The position numbers and the translations under genes were made by a program. 64,000 nucleotides of DNA from Psychrobacter raelei (GTDB taxonomy: Bacteria; Pseudomonadota; Gammaproteobacteria; Pseudomonadales; Moraxellaceae), in the NCBI RefSeq assembly GCF_022631235.3, contig NZ_CP093310.2, positions 1,674,001 to 1,738,000 of the forward strand. Reading direction: 5' to 3'. Under the pieces are notes generated by a model. That model was not told the origin of the DNA. It saw nothing but the letters and a program-made list of their open reading frames with translations, and ran no database searches. Positions 36,250-46,103 of the stretch are shown here, piece after piece (positions within the stretch are counted from its first letter, which is position 1; every line of letters begins with the position of its first letter).

Positions 36250-38154
36250 ATGCAATACCGCTCTAAGACCTCAACTTCAGGCCGCAATATGGCTGGTGCC
36301 CGTGCATTATGGCGTGCCACAGGTATGACTGATGGTGACTTTGATAAGCCAATTATCGCCATTGCCAACTCCTTCACCCAGTTTGTTCCAGGTCACGTCC
36401 ATCTAAAAGACATGGGCCAACTGGTTGCCCGTGAGATTGAGCGTGTGGGCGGGGTTGCCAAAGAATTTAACACCATCGCGGTCGATGATGGCATTGCCAT
36501 GGGTCACAGCGGTATGCTGTACTCCTTGCCAAGCCGTGACTTGATCGCAGATTCTGTAGAGTATATGGTCAATGCCCACTGCGCAGATGCGTTAGTATGT
36601 ATCTCAAACTGCGACAAAATCACCCCAGGTATGTTAATGGCAGCCATGCGCCTAAACATCCCAGTTATCTTTGTCTCGGGTGGCCCTATGGAGGCCGGCA
36701 AGGTATTGGCTGAAGATTTAGCGCCCAGTCATAATCTTGATGCCCCCGTCAATGAAGATGGCAAAAAAATCCGTAAGCTAGATCTTGTGGATGCCATGAT
36801 TGACGCCGCTGATGACAACGTAAGCGATGCGGACGTGTTAGAGATTGAGCGCTCCGCTTGCCCAACCTGCGGCTCATGCTCAGGCATGTTCACCGCCAAC
36901 TCAATGAACTGCTTAACCGAAGCTTTAGGTTTATCACTACCAGGTAATGGTTCGTTGTTAGCCACTCATGCCAAGCGTGAAGCCCTTTTCTTAGAAGCCG
37001 GTCGCCGTATTGTTGATTTAGCAAAACGCCGCTATGAGCAGGACGATGAGTCGACCCTGCCACGCTCTATTGCCACCAAAGAAGCCTTTGAAAATGCCAT
37101 GAGCCTTGATATCGCCATGGGCGGCTCAACCAATACCATCTTGCATTTATTGGCCGCTGCGCATGAAGCGGAAGTTGATTTTAAAATGGCCGATATCGAC
37201 CAGTTAAGTCGCCGCGTGCCTTGCTTATCAAAAGTGGCGCCTGCTACCCAAAAATACCATATGGAAGATGTGCACCGTGCCGGCGGGGTATTGGCAATTT
37301 TGGCTGAGCTAAATCGTGCCGGTCTATTGCACACAAACTTGCCAACCGTTCACGCCAAGACCTTGCAAGAAGCGCTTGAGATGTGGGATGTGATGAATAC
37401 TGATCATCCCAATCATGAAGCGGCACGTGATTTGTATATCGCAGCACCAGGCGGCGTACGTACCACCCAAGCCTTCTCTCAAAACAAAGCCTGGTCCAAT
37501 CTGGATCTAAACCGTGAGTCTGGCTGTATCCGCTCTGCCGAGCATGCTTATTCTAAAGACGGCGGTCTGGCCGTATTGTTCGGTAACATTGCTGAGCGTG
37601 GCTGCGTGGTAAAAACTGCTGGCGTTGATGACAGCATCCTAACCTTCACTGGCCGTGCCCGTGTGTTTGAGTCACAAGATGACGCCGTAGAGGCCATCTT
37701 GGCGGACAAAGTCGTGGCCGGTGATATTGTCATTATCCGTTATGAGGGCCCGAAAGGTGGCCCGGGCATGCAAGAGATGCTCTACCCGACTTCTTACTTA
37801 AAATCAAAAGGCTTGGGTAAAGAGTGTGCGCTATTAACCGATGGCCGCTTCTCGGGGGGCACCTCGGGTCTATCAATCGGCCATGCCAGCCCGGAAGCTG
37901 CCGAAGGTGGCGCTATTGGTCTAGTAAATGAGGGTGATACCATCCACATCGACATTCCAAATCGCAGCATTAACCTGGAGGTCTCTGACAGTGAGCTTGC
38001 CCGCCGCCGTGAAGAGATGGAAGCACGTGGTAGCAAAGCTTGGAAACCTGAAAGTCGTGAGCGCCATGTCAGTCAAGCCCTACGTGCCTACGCCGCCATG
38101 ACCACCAGTGCGGATACCGGTGCGGTACGTGATGTGAGTCAAGTTGAACGTTAA
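36250..38154 (+). CDS. ilvD: Dihydroxy-acid dehydratase
   Basis: 634 residues, slightly longer than E. coli IlvD (616). Nearly textbook sequence: [32 protein letters not shown] (cluster Cys), [20 protein letters not shown] (cluster Cys) and [19 protein letters not shown] near the C terminus. It dehydrates dihydroxy-isovalerate and dihydroxy-methylvalerate in isoleucine and valine synthesis, using an iron-sulfur cluster. An AAGGATG site precedes the ATG and a strong terminator follows. Confidence 0.97.
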   Translation: MQYRSKTSTSGRNMAGARALWRATGMTDGDFDKPIIAIANSFTQFVPGHVHLKDMGQLVAREIERVGGVAKEFNTIAVDDGIAMGHSGMLYSLPSRDLIADSVEYMVNAHCADALVCISNCDKITPGMLMAAMRLNIPVIFVSGGPMEAGKVLAEDLAPSHNLDAPVNEDGKKIRKLDLVDAMIDAADDNVSDADVLEIERSACPTCGSCSGMFTANSMNCLTEALGLSLPGNGSLLATHAKREALFLEAGRRIVDLAKRRYEQDDESTLPRSIATKEAFENAMSLDIAMGGSTNTILHLLAAAHEAEVDFKMADIDQLSRRVPCLSKVAPATQKYHMEDVHRAGGVLAILAELNRAGLLHTNLPTVHAKTLQEALEMWDVMNTDHPNHEAARDLYIAAPGGVRTTQAFSQNKAWSNLDLNRESGCIRSAEHAYSKDGGLAVLFGNIAERGCVVKTAGVDDSILTFTGRARVFESQDDAVEAILADKVVAGDIVIIRYEGPKGGPGMQEMLYPTSYLKSKGLGKECALLTDGRFSGGTSGLSIGHASPEAAEGGAIGLVNEGDTIHIDIPNRSINLEVSDSELARRREEMEARGSKAWKPESRERHVSQALRAYAAMTTSADTGAVRDVSQVER

Positions 38155-38180
38155 TACGTTGTAAAATGAATAAAAACTCA

Positions 38181-38210
38181 AAAAAAAGCCAGCCGATGCT
38201 GGCTTTTTTT
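38181..38210. terminator. Rho-independent terminator after ilvD
   Basis: A perfect stem of A-run plus GCCAGC (38188-38193) and GCTGGC (38198-38203) plus T-run with a 4-base loop CGAT. It is symmetrical and so could also end the convergent DUF4298 gene. Confidence 0.92.
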
Positions 38211-38257
38211 GTACAGTGTTAGGTCACGTTAGGCCACAGCTTATTTTAGGCCAGACG

Positions 38258-38554
38258 CTAATGGTCTATAGCATCTAATCCCAGCCGCATCCAACGAATG
38301 GCCTGCTCTTGATGGTCAGTTAATGCACTCCATAGCGCATCTTCGCTGAGGATAGAGTGCACATTATCTGCACACTCAACAGCGACGTTGTTTTCATAAT
38401 CTCTTCGCCACTGCTCACTTTGGTAATACGTTTGCAATTCAGACAATAAGGCACTGGCTTCTCGCCATTTCTCCTGAGCTTCATGTATCTGCTGATGCAA
38501 ATCATGCCAATGCTCATATTTTTTCTGTAGTGCTTGTGCATCATAATTTTCCAT
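38258..38554 (-). CDS. DUF4298 protein
   Basis: 98 residues from the ATG at 38554 (MENYDAQALQKKYEHWHDLH), which follows a GGGTAATG purine stretch; a longer frame upstream lacks a site. The pattern of an N-terminal helix, then TYYQSEQWRRDYENN and ILSEDALWSALTDHQEQAIRWM, is that of DUF4298 (PF14131). Function unknown; helical and cytoplasmic. It converges with ilvD. Confidence 0.75.
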   Translation of the reverse strand: MENYDAQALQKKYEHWHDLHQQIHEAQEKWREASALLSELQTYYQSEQWRRDYENNVAVECADNVHSILSEDALWSALTDHQEQAIRWMRLGLDAIDH

Positions 38555-38700
38555 CACATTACCCTTTTTTTTAGTATAAAAAATAATAAAACTACGTTGG
38601 TTTATGCTTAATGCCACTATCGACTCTCATAATCCTTATAGACAATAACACCGGCAGAGGTTATCTTACAATCCTATAAATAAAGAGAAGTTGAGATATT

Positions 38701-39162
38701 ATGAAACTTGCCGAAGCCTTACTTATTCGCAGTGACTTACAAAAAAAACTGGCTCAGCTTAACGCCAGAATTGCCAATAATGTCAAAGTACAAGAAGGAG
38801 ACACTCCCAATGAAGCACCTGAAGAGTTGCTTGTCGAGGCCAATCAAGTCATAAGCGAGCTTTCCAATTTAATAGAGCGCATTCATCGCACTAATGCCAT
38901 TGCCACCACTGAACAAGGTCAGTCCATGCTAAGCCTATTGGCACAGCGCGATATGCTGCAGATGCGTCACAAGTTGCTTGTCGAGGCCATAGCAGCCGCC
39001 AGTAATGAGGTGGACCGCTATAGCCCGCGCGAAATCAAATGGCGGGTTATGATTTCAGTATCCGCACTTCAAAAACAAGCAGATGACTTAGCAATGAAGC
39101 TGCGTAACTTAAATCTAATCATTCAAGCCAGCAATTGGCAAATCGACTTAGTACAAGAGTAA
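38701..39162 (+). CDS. DIP1984/septicolysin-like family protein
   Basis: 153 helical residues beginning MKLAEALLIRSDLQKKLAQL and including EGDTPNEAPEELLVEANQVISELSNLIERIHRTNAIA and SPREIKWRVMISVSALQKQADDLA. That layout matches the DIP1984 (DUF6847) family, sometimes labelled septicolysin. Biochemical role unknown. A GAGAAG site precedes the start. Confidence 0.75.
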   Translation: MKLAEALLIRSDLQKKLAQLNARIANNVKVQEGDTPNEAPEELLVEANQVISELSNLIERIHRTNAIATTEQGQSMLSLLAQRDMLQMRHKLLVEAIAAASNEVDRYSPREIKWRVMISVSALQKQADDLAMKLRNLNLIIQASNWQIDLVQE

Positions 39163-39517
39163 CGCATAATAACCGCTATTTTATCCGCTTTATTTGTTAC
39201 AATACTTTTGAGGCCGACTGGGCGAGTGACAGACCCCTTATCTCCACAGCAGGGGGTTGAAAATATACTGCAGTGGCAGACTATGCGTTGTGGGCAGACG
39301 TTTTTTTACCTCTTATGCCCCGCACTTGTCACTTAGCATAAGTCACTATTTAAAGCTCACTACCCGTCACTGACAGTCGGCTTCTTTCGATAAATATTAC
39401 CTAAAAACAATATTTAATGCCGGGCAGATACGCCATTATTAATCTCTGTTACTGACCAATACTAAGCCCTACTATTGACAGTGTTTTTTCTTCTTAACTC
39501 AAATTATCGATACTCTG
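39163..39517. other. Intergenic region upstream of the antiporter gene
   Basis: 355 bases with no ORF that has coding character and no tRNA or small RNA that I recognise. A short ACCCC/GGGGT pairing occurs near 39233-39260. It presumably holds the antiporter promoter. Confidence 0.5.
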
Positions 39518-40777
39518 ATGCTTGAAAACTACAATCAGTTTCTTCTAGTGTGTGGCATCGCCTTTTTGTTTGGTGCCCTATCCCCTGTTTTTTTAAAACG
39601 TCTGCCCTTATCTTTGCCGATGCTACAGGTAAGCTTTGGCTTACTCATGGGTTATTTTTGGTCTGCGCTCCCCTTTTTAAATCCTATCGCCAATGGTGAG
39701 GTGGTCGAAAAGGTATGTGAGCTTGTGGTACTGGTATCCTTAGTTGGTGCCGGTATAAAAATTGATACCCCGCTTAGCTATAAGCATTGGCGGCCCACCT
39801 TTCGGCTATTGCTCATCACCATGCCTTTATGTATCGCGGCAATGGCAGCGCTTGGCTATTATATTTTTGGCTTGAGCTTGGCGGCAGCTATCTTACTGGG
39901 TGCTATTTTGGCGCCGACAGACCCGGTATTGGCCTCTAGCATTCAAGTAGGCCCGCCTAACTCTGGTAATGAGGACACCCCGCGCTTTACCCTTACCTCT
40001 GAGGCGGGACTCAATGATGGTCTGGCCTTTCCTTTTGTCTATCTGGCAATAAAAATTGCGGCGTATTACGGTAAGGCAAATGAGCTGTCCTTGTCTCTTT
40101 TAGTCGACTGGCTTAGTGTAGATGTACTCTGGAAAGTCGGTGCTGGTGTCGCCGTTGGTGTCTTGGTTGGTAAGCTGCTTAGCAAGTTGGTTTTCTCAAA
40201 AAGCAATAAAGACACCGTTATGTCGCAAGGCTATGTGGTCATTGCGATGACGTTATTGGCTTATGGTGTGGCAGAATTTGTGCATGCCTACGGCTTTATC
40301 TCTGTGTTTATTGCTGCTTTCACCTTCCGTCACAGCGAGCACACTCATGATTATCATACCGCATTACATGACTTCTCTGAGCAATCAGAGGGGCTGCTTA
40401 TGTCCTTGGTATTGGTGGTATTTGGGATGGCGTTGGGTCAAGGTTTAAGCTCAGATGTAAGCTTAAGCTGGCAAGTATATGCCACAAGCTTACTGTTCTT
40501 GTTCGTGGTAAGACCGGCTGCTGGGTGGATAGGACTGGCGGGGCTTAATTTGCCCAATAAGGAGCGTTTTGTCATCTCAAGCTTAGGCATCCGCGGTATC
40601 GGATCTTTTTATTACTTAGCCTATGCTCTAAATCAAGACGTCTTTGCACTCGATGATGCCACAGACTTATGGATTATCTGTAGCATCGTCATTATTGTCT
40701 CTATATTTTTGCACGGTATAGTGGCACCCAGACTTATTGATGACGCTAAACCTAGCAGCACTAATAAACCTGCCTAA
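39518..40777 (+). CDS. CPA1-type cation:proton antiporter (NhaP-like)
   Basis: 419 residues with about 12 membrane spans. The CPA1 ion-binding segment GAILAPTDPVLASSIQVGPP and the following TSEAGLNDGLAFPFVYLAI carry the conserved Asp residues of Na+/H+ exchangers. The C-terminal cytoplasmic tail is short. It probably exports sodium or potassium in exchange for protons at the inner membrane. No strong ribosome-binding site is visible before the ATG. Confidence 0.88.
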   Translation: MLENYNQFLLVCGIAFLFGALSPVFLKRLPLSLPMLQVSFGLLMGYFWSALPFLNPIANGEVVEKVCELVVLVSLVGAGIKIDTPLSYKHWRPTFRLLLITMPLCIAAMAALGYYIFGLSLAAAILLGAILAPTDPVLASSIQVGPPNSGNEDTPRFTLTSEAGLNDGLAFPFVYLAIKIAAYYGKANELSLSLLVDWLSVDVLWKVGAGVAVGVLVGKLLSKLVFSKSNKDTVMSQGYVVIAMTLLAYGVAEFVHAYGFISVFIAAFTFRHSEHTHDYHTALHDFSEQSEGLLMSLVLVVFGMALGQGLSSDVSLSWQVYATSLLFLFVVRPAAGWIGLAGLNLPNKERFVISSLGIRGIGSFYYLAYALNQDVFALDDATDLWIICSIVIIVSIFLHGIVAPRLIDDAKPSSTNKPA

Positions 40778-40833
40778 CGGCAAAGGCATCTCGCCAAGCG
40801 GCCCACCTCTAGCAGATCTTGTAAAATCGCCAA

Positions 40834-40875
40834 GTAAATTAAACCTGACTGGTTTTATTTTCAGGTTTAATTTAC
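40834..40875. terminator. Bidirectional terminator with perfect 15-bp stem
   Basis: GTAAATTAAACCTGA (40834-40848) and TCAGGTTTAATTTAC (40861-40875) are exact reverse complements around a 12-base T-rich loop. It lies between convergent genes, 11 bases from the stop of the minus-strand hydrolase gene, so it can serve both transcripts. Confidence 0.8.
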
Positions 40876-40885
40876 GAATCTACGC

Positions 40886-42247
40886 TTAATCAATTGACTT
40901 GCTAAAGTGCGCCAAAATAGCCTCAATTAAAGCGAACTGACGAATGTCAGTGGTCATAGTAACATCATAATTGTGCACATAGGCCACCGCCAGCTGTTTT
41001 TGGGTATCACACCAAGCCATAGAGCCGTTGTAACCCATATGGCCGAAAGCATACTGCAGATTCTCAGCAGGCTGACAGCGGCTAAATATACGGTGATACC
41101 CTAGGCGCCAATGCATGCTTTGAGGATGAGTGGCCGGCATAATCGCATCACTGCCTGCCACATGAACACTCGATAACTCATCAAACACCGACTCATCAAT
41201 CAACCGTTTGCCTTGCCAAATCCCTTTATTGGCAAGCATGGCGTACATCTTAGCCAAGGCGTCGGCTGAAGCCACATTATTGGCCGCCGGTATTTTTGCC
41301 ATCAAAGATTCAGGGGTATGATAATTAAATTCAGAGCGGCCGGCCGGCACCAACGCATACTTGAAGTCTTGCATCTTAACGCCACTCATATCAAAGTATA
41401 AATTGGCAATCTGCAAGGTTTTAAGCGGTGCATCAGACTGCTTTTGACCCAGTAGCTGCTGCCAGCAGCTGTAGCTTGGCAAGCTTTGATAAGCGGCCAA
41501 GGTAGCCTCTGAATCAGAGCGCAGCTTGGGTTTAGCACTTCTTTTTTTGACAGCTTTGTCAGCCTCATCTTCATTGATAGCGTCAGCTTCTACTAAGCCC
41601 ATCACCGTATCAAAGTCGTCAAAGTTGCTAGCCACCGTACCCACCTCACCAATCTTATCGGCCGGCACCCCAAAATACATACTGTCACTGATACCTAAGG
41701 GCTCAGTCAAATACTGCTGTAAGGCTTCATTTAGAGACAAGTTAGTGGCTTTCTCGATTAAGCCCCCTATCACCCATCCCGAGACTAAAGCACTATAGGC
41801 ACTTTCGGCCTGCTCATTAAAGGTGGCTTGGGGCGGCATCTGCTCAACACGCTGCAGCATCAGTTGCCAATCTGTCAGCTCTGGGGCAAAGTCAGTAATG
41901 GCTTGAATATTAAACAGTCCTGAGCGGTGAGTCAGCACTTGTCTCAAGGTAATTTGTTGCTTGCCATTGGCGGCAAATTCAGGCCAGTACTGGCTAATGG
42001 GCTGATCATAAGCCAAAATCTTATTAGAGACTAAGATATGGACTAAAGTTACCAATACGCCTTTCCCAGTCGAAAAATTCAGCCCCAATCTGTCTTTGTT
42101 CCAGCTTAAACGCGGGGTCGCTTGTCCCACAGAAGCCTGGGCCACAAGCTGCCCTTTATGATAGACCACCACAGCGCCGCCAACAGGGGCATCTTCAAGC
42201 TGTAGCTGGGTCATGATTTGGGTCAGTTGGTTTTGCAAGTTATCCAT
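40886..42247 (-). CDS. Serine hydrolase of the beta-lactamase (class C/esterase EstB) fold
   Basis: 453 residues from the ATG at 42247; the frame is open a further 72 bases to an ATT next to the upstream gene's stop. The catalytic S-x-x-K is in LNFSTGKGVL and the Tyr of the Y-x-[AN] type in SAYSALVSG. No signal peptide is evident, so it is probably cytoplasmic and more likely an esterase or peptidase than an antibiotic resistance enzyme. Directly downstream of a phosphatase-type gene (42320), likely one operon. Confidence 0.82.
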   Translation of the reverse strand: MDNLQNQLTQIMTQLQLEDAPVGGAVVVYHKGQLVAQASVGQATPRLSWNKDRLGLNFSTGKGVLVTLVHILVSNKILAYDQPISQYWPEFAANGKQQITLRQVLTHRSGLFNIQAITDFAPELTDWQLMLQRVEQMPPQATFNEQAESAYSALVSGWVIGGLIEKATNLSLNEALQQYLTEPLGISDSMYFGVPADKIGEVGTVASNFDDFDTVMGLVEADAINEDEADKAVKKRSAKPKLRSDSEATLAAYQSLPSYSCWQQLLGQKQSDAPLKTLQIANLYFDMSGVKMQDFKYALVPAGRSEFNYHTPESLMAKIPAANNVASADALAKMYAMLANKGIWQGKRLIDESVFDELSSVHVAGSDAIMPATHPQSMHWRLGYHRIFSRCQPAENLQYAFGHMGYNGSMAWCDTQKQLAVAYVHNYDVTMTTDIRQFALIEAILAHFSKSID

Positions 42248-42319
42248 AAAGTCACTCAATGTATCGGCAAATAACGTGGTAAAGGTAAAAGCATTAAGCT
42301 TATTAGCGCTCTTAATCAA

Positions 42320-42850
42320 TCAGCGAGGTACCAATAAGCGCATACGCACCTCTTCTTCTAGCCCCGTTAGCCCATGTTCTTTGCCTTGCTGCATGGCAGT
42401 GTCCATCTTGCGACCTCTTAACCAGCCCGCTCGCAGCGCCATACAAGCCCCGACACGATTGCCTGAGCCGCAGTGTATTAAGGTTTTTTTGCCATGATGG
42501 GTGCGCAGGGCTTTATCGAATTCTAATAAATTGACTTGTTTTAAGTCCTCTGCGCCAGCAATGGGCAAGTGAGTATAGTTGATGCCCTGAGCCTCTACCG
42601 CCGCTCGCTCATCAAAGCTTAGCTCAGACTCAGGTTGTAGGTTTATGATATGCTCAATACCCGCTTCAGCCGCTTTTACTACCTGTTCAGCAGACAGCTT
42701 GCCTGATACCACAGTCTGAGCATTGGGGAATTTGGCATTTTCTAATACTGGGGCTAAAGCAGCTTCAAGTGATATCTCAGCAGACTCACTGACACCTTCA
42801 TCCTTAGTATCAGCAGATAAATTTTCGGACGTTGCCTCATCTTTTGACAT
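42320..42850 (-). CDS. DUF442/beta-lactamase-hydrolase-like phosphatase
   Basis: 176 residues. An acidic N-terminal 45 residues precede a dual-specificity-phosphatase-like fold with the C-x5-R loop in LIHCGSGNRVGACMALRAG. The family (TIGR01244/DUF442) includes the phosphatase domain fused to Blh-type hydrolases in other bacteria. It lies next to a beta-lactamase-fold gene, whose open frame abuts its stop codon, suggesting a functional link. Confidence 0.8.
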   Translation of the reverse strand: MSKDEATSENLSADTKDEGVSESAEISLEAALAPVLENAKFPNAQTVVSGKLSAEQVVKAAEAGIEHIINLQPESELSFDERAAVEAQGINYTHLPIAGAEDLKQVNLLEFDKALRTHHGKKTLIHCGSGNRVGACMALRAGWLRGRKMDTAMQQGKEHGLTGLEEEVRMRLLVPR

Positions 42851-42984
42851 ATTAAATCCTTAAAAACACAACAAATTCAGCTAAGGAGTCCCTCCCTAGC
42901 TGACTAAACAGCTTCTTTTATACCAGCCGCTGTGCCTTTATTACCAATAAAACGTCTGGTATAAACATCAGCGTACCTGTCATC

Positions 42985-43881
42985 TTACAGTTTCTTGATA
43001 ACACCGGTTAAATGGGGTCTTTTATTTTTAGCATTGTATAGATTAAATACAACCTGCTCTGAGTCTTTTAGGTTGTCTGCATTGTCGCCAATAAGCTCAA
43101 CTTCTGATGGCAAGAAGATAGGCAGCTTAAAGGTAACATCCACACTATAAGCTTCTGGCAGATCCATAAAGCTTAAGCATTTAGCTTTTGACCACATCCC
43201 ATGTGCAATGGCTTTCGGAAAGCCAAAAGCTTTCGCGGTCACAGCATGCAAATGAATTAAGTTAAAATCCCCTGAAACCATAGCATAACGGCGACCGATA
43301 TCTTCTGGCACGGCAAAGATACTGTGAATATCGTTTTGCTGAGCCTCAAGCGTTTCGCTCACGACCTTTGGTTTTTTGGTCGGACTACCGCCCTTGGTCT
43401 TTTGGCGGGATAGATAAGTAGAGGTGCCTTCCCAAACCAGCTCATCTGCGCTGTGAACTTGGGTAACAAAGTCAAACTGCTTGCCTTTGTCATGATCACG
43501 TAAATTGGCAAAGCTCACTTCCATAGTGACCACTTCGGTATCAGCAATGCGGCGATATTGAGTCACTGAGTTGGTGACGTGTACTAGCCCTAGCATAGCA
43601 AATGGGAAGGCTTCATCAACCATCATGTTCATCTGCAAGGTTTGAGATAAAACCGCAAAGTAAGTGGGCGGTACTTGACCATTGTCGGCAAAGCCACAAA
43701 TGCGGCGGTAATCTTGTAGATTTGACTGATCAATGATTAACTCACCGACCTTGTAGCTGGCTTCTGGTAGAGCTTGTTGTTCTTCCTTATGGCTCTTTCC
43801 TATGACCGGTAATAATGATTTTAGTATTTTGGTATAGGTTTTACTGGCTTCAGGCAAGCTCTTGAATTCACGGGCTGTCAT
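42985..43881 (-). CDS. MaoC-like hotdog dehydratase
   Basis: 298 residues. The C-terminal part contains FNLIHLHAVTAKAFGFPKAIAHGMWSKAK, the hydratase-2/MaoC motif with Asp/His-type catalytic positions (here N-L-I-H-x-H). The N-terminal half is a second, degenerate hotdog. It probably hydrates or dehydrates 2-enoyl thioesters. It is 165 bases downstream of the FabG-like gene on the same strand, with the thiolase gene divergent beyond, forming a fatty-acid cluster. Confidence 0.85.
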   Translation of the reverse strand: MTAREFKSLPEASKTYTKILKSLLPVIGKSHKEEQQALPEASYKVGELIIDQSNLQDYRRICGFADNGQVPPTYFAVLSQTLQMNMMVDEAFPFAMLGLVHVTNSVTQYRRIADTEVVTMEVSFANLRDHDKGKQFDFVTQVHSADELVWEGTSTYLSRQKTKGGSPTKKPKVVSETLEAQQNDIHSIFAVPEDIGRRYAMVSGDFNLIHLHAVTAKAFGFPKAIAHGMWSKAKCLSFMDLPEAYSVDVTFKLPIFLPSEVELIGDNADNLKDSEQVVFNLYNAKNKRPHLTGVIKKL

Positions 43882-44046
43882 ATAAAATCCTTGTTAAAAT
43901 GTCATCTCAACTTTGTAAAATAGCCATCACTTCGATGGCTATTTTACAATACAGCGGCAGGTTTGGGTAAATTACTGCTATTTAGTTACGGCTTAGCACC
44001 TAGCATGACTGGGTTCATGTCAAATAGCAATAAAATTTATAGACAA

Positions 44047-45447
44047 TTAAGCGCCCAATAGACTTTGGCCACAGACACGTACGATGTTGCCATTTACGCC
44101 GCCTGAAGCAGGTGCTGCCAACCAAGCAGTGGTTTCTGCCACATCAATGGGTAGACCACCTTGACTCATAGAGTTCATACGACGGCCCGCTTCACGGATA
44201 GTCAAGGGAATGGCGGCTGTCATTTGGGTTTCGATAAAGCCAGGTGCGACTGCATTAATAGTGATGCCTCTACCTTCAGCTTTTAGCTTCTTAGCGGTGG
44301 CTTGAACCAAGCCGATTACGCCCGCTTTCGAGGTGGCATAGTTAGTTTGACCTAGGTTACCGGCGATACCTGAGATTGATGATACACAGACGATACGTGC
44401 ATTTTCATTCAATACATCATTATCAAATAGGTAATCGTTAATCATGGCGATACTTTGCAAATTGATGTTGATCACCATATCCCACTGCTTGTCATCCATC
44501 TTAGCCAGTGTCTTATCACGGGTTATCCCTGCGTTATGAATAATGGCATCTAGACCATTACGTTTGGCTGCAGCTTCTGCAATCTTCTCGCCAGCATCAT
44601 CAGCTGTGATATCTAGAGCGAGGGTTGAGCCACCAATTTCGCCAGCCACTTTTTGTAAATCGGCTTGCTGCTGCGGCACATCTAAACAAATAACATGTGC
44701 GCCATCACGCGCCAATACGCGTGACATAGACTCACCAATACCACGGCTTGCGCCGGTCACAAGTACCGTCTTGCCAGCCAGTGGCTTAGACCAATCTACA
44801 TCGACCACACTGCCTGCACCCACACGAACCACTTGACCTGAAACATAAGCAGAGCGTGCCGACATAAAGAAGCGTAGCGTTGAGTCTAAATTCGCCTCTT
44901 CACCTTCACTCACATAAATAAGCTGCGCGGTAATACCGTTTTTGAACTCTTTACCGACAGACTTTACAAAGCCTTCTAGGGCGCGCTGTGATAATGTTTT
45001 GCCAATACGGTCGCACTCTTCTGGTGGACGACCAATAATGATCACACGGCCTGATTTTTCAACTTGACGTGCCACAGGATGGAAAAAGTCATACATCTCT
45101 TTTAAGTCAGGGGCATGAGCAATGTTACTGGCATCAAAAACCAATACTTTATATTTTTCAGTGTGCCCTTCGCTGTCTTTGGCTTCTACACCTGCGCCTG
45201 ACAAAACGTCTTTGTGTGCATCATCGCCAGCAACGTATACGTCAGCATGTAGTGAATTTAACACTTGGGCGATGGCATCACTTAGACGGCTATCGTCTCC
45301 TGAGGCTGAGCCAAATAATACGCTACCACGGACGACTTTTTCACCCGGCTCAAAACGATCTAGTTTAGTCGGTAAAGGCAGTCCTAAATTTTTAGCCACT
45401 TTTTTTCCTAGCGGTGACTGTACAAACTCTCCATAGCGATCTGACAT
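44047..45447 (-). CDS. fabG: High-molecular-weight 3-oxoacyl-ACP reductase (FabG4-like)
   Basis: 466 residues from the ATG at 45447, which has an AGGAG site 6 bases upstream; the frame is open 12 codons further. The N-terminal 210 residues form a flavodoxin-like domain (EKYKVLVFDASNIAHAPDLKEMYDFF). The C-terminal ketoreductase has TGASRGIGES near 237, NAG, VSSISGIAGN and YATSK. This two-domain form is called HMwFabG and acts on acyl-CoA or acyl-ACP with NADH. Neighbours (MaoC-like, thiolase) suggest acyl-chain elongation or degradation. Confidence 0.9.
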   Translation of the reverse strand: MSDRYGEFVQSPLGKKVAKNLGLPLPTKLDRFEPGEKVVRGSVLFGSASGDDSRLSDAIAQVLNSLHADVYVAGDDAHKDVLSGAGVEAKDSEGHTEKYKVLVFDASNIAHAPDLKEMYDFFHPVARQVEKSGRVIIIGRPPEECDRIGKTLSQRALEGFVKSVGKEFKNGITAQLIYVSEGEEANLDSTLRFFMSARSAYVSGQVVRVGAGSVVDVDWSKPLAGKTVLVTGASRGIGESMSRVLARDGAHVICLDVPQQQADLQKVAGEIGGSTLALDITADDAGEKIAEAAAKRNGLDAIIHNAGITRDKTLAKMDDKQWDMVININLQSIAMINDYLFDNDVLNENARIVCVSSISGIAGNLGQTNYATSKAGVIGLVQATAKKLKAEGRGITINAVAPGFIETQMTAAIPLTIREAGRRMNSMSQGGLPIDVAETTAWLAAPASGGVNGNIVRVCGQSLLGA

Positions 45448-46103
45448 AATATCTCCTAATTTATAATATGATGGATGAAACAATAGAATGCTTTAGCAAT
45501 TCAGGGTCATGATAATGAGTGATATTTTCAGATTTAATAAGGGTTATTACTCAGAAAACTGCGACTGATCAGTTCATATTTACTACCAAATCGTGCACAG
45601 CTCACCCACCTCACGACGCCTTAAAACTTACTAACTACTACTGCTGATTATCAGTGCAACCCTTAATCTCAAAGAGATACGGCCCTCATGTAAATGCAGG
45701 GTATCTAAGTTTTATCTTAGCAACATTCGCTTCACACTGGTAACGAGTTGCCCACTAACAGAAACGATATAAGATTGCCTATTATTAATGATGTGATAAA
45801 ATAAAACCTAATGTTATGAGTGCACTTAACAACGATAACATTATATTATTATAGACCAACACGCCATACAATGCTTTAGTAACAATGTTAAAATTATCTC
45901 TACTTACCTAACAAGTATATTGCTGTAATCTAAACAACAATTTGAATAACAATGAACTGGGATTATATACGATTATAGCAAGCACCTAAAGCAAACAGGC
46001 CCTGCAAATGACCGTCTTTGACTCTCATTGGGTAGCTTTTAAATAAAACTTTTGGTAAATAAAACTTTTGGTAAATAAAACTTTTGGAATATAAGGACGT
46101 TAA
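45448..46103. other. Divergent intergenic region between fabG-like and thiolase genes
   Basis: 656 AT-rich bases with no ORF that looks coding. It must contain promoters for both divergent fatty-acid genes, but I could not assign them. Three perfect copies of a 16-base repeat lie at its right end (listed separately). Confidence 0.6.
46040..46087 (+). repeat. Three perfect tandem copies of a 16-base unit
   Basis: The unit TAAATAAAACTTTTGG occurs at 46040-46055, 46056-46071 and 46072-46087 without any mismatch. The array ends just before the AAGGA ribosome-binding site of the thiolase gene, so it lies in the 5' leader or promoter of that gene. Exact short tandem repeats here can change number by slippage. 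Confidence 0.9.

Noticed and set aside
40886..42247. Antibiotic-resistance beta-lactamase
   Set aside because: It has the S-x-x-K and Tyr of the fold but no signal peptide or class C context; an esterase or peptidase role is more likely.
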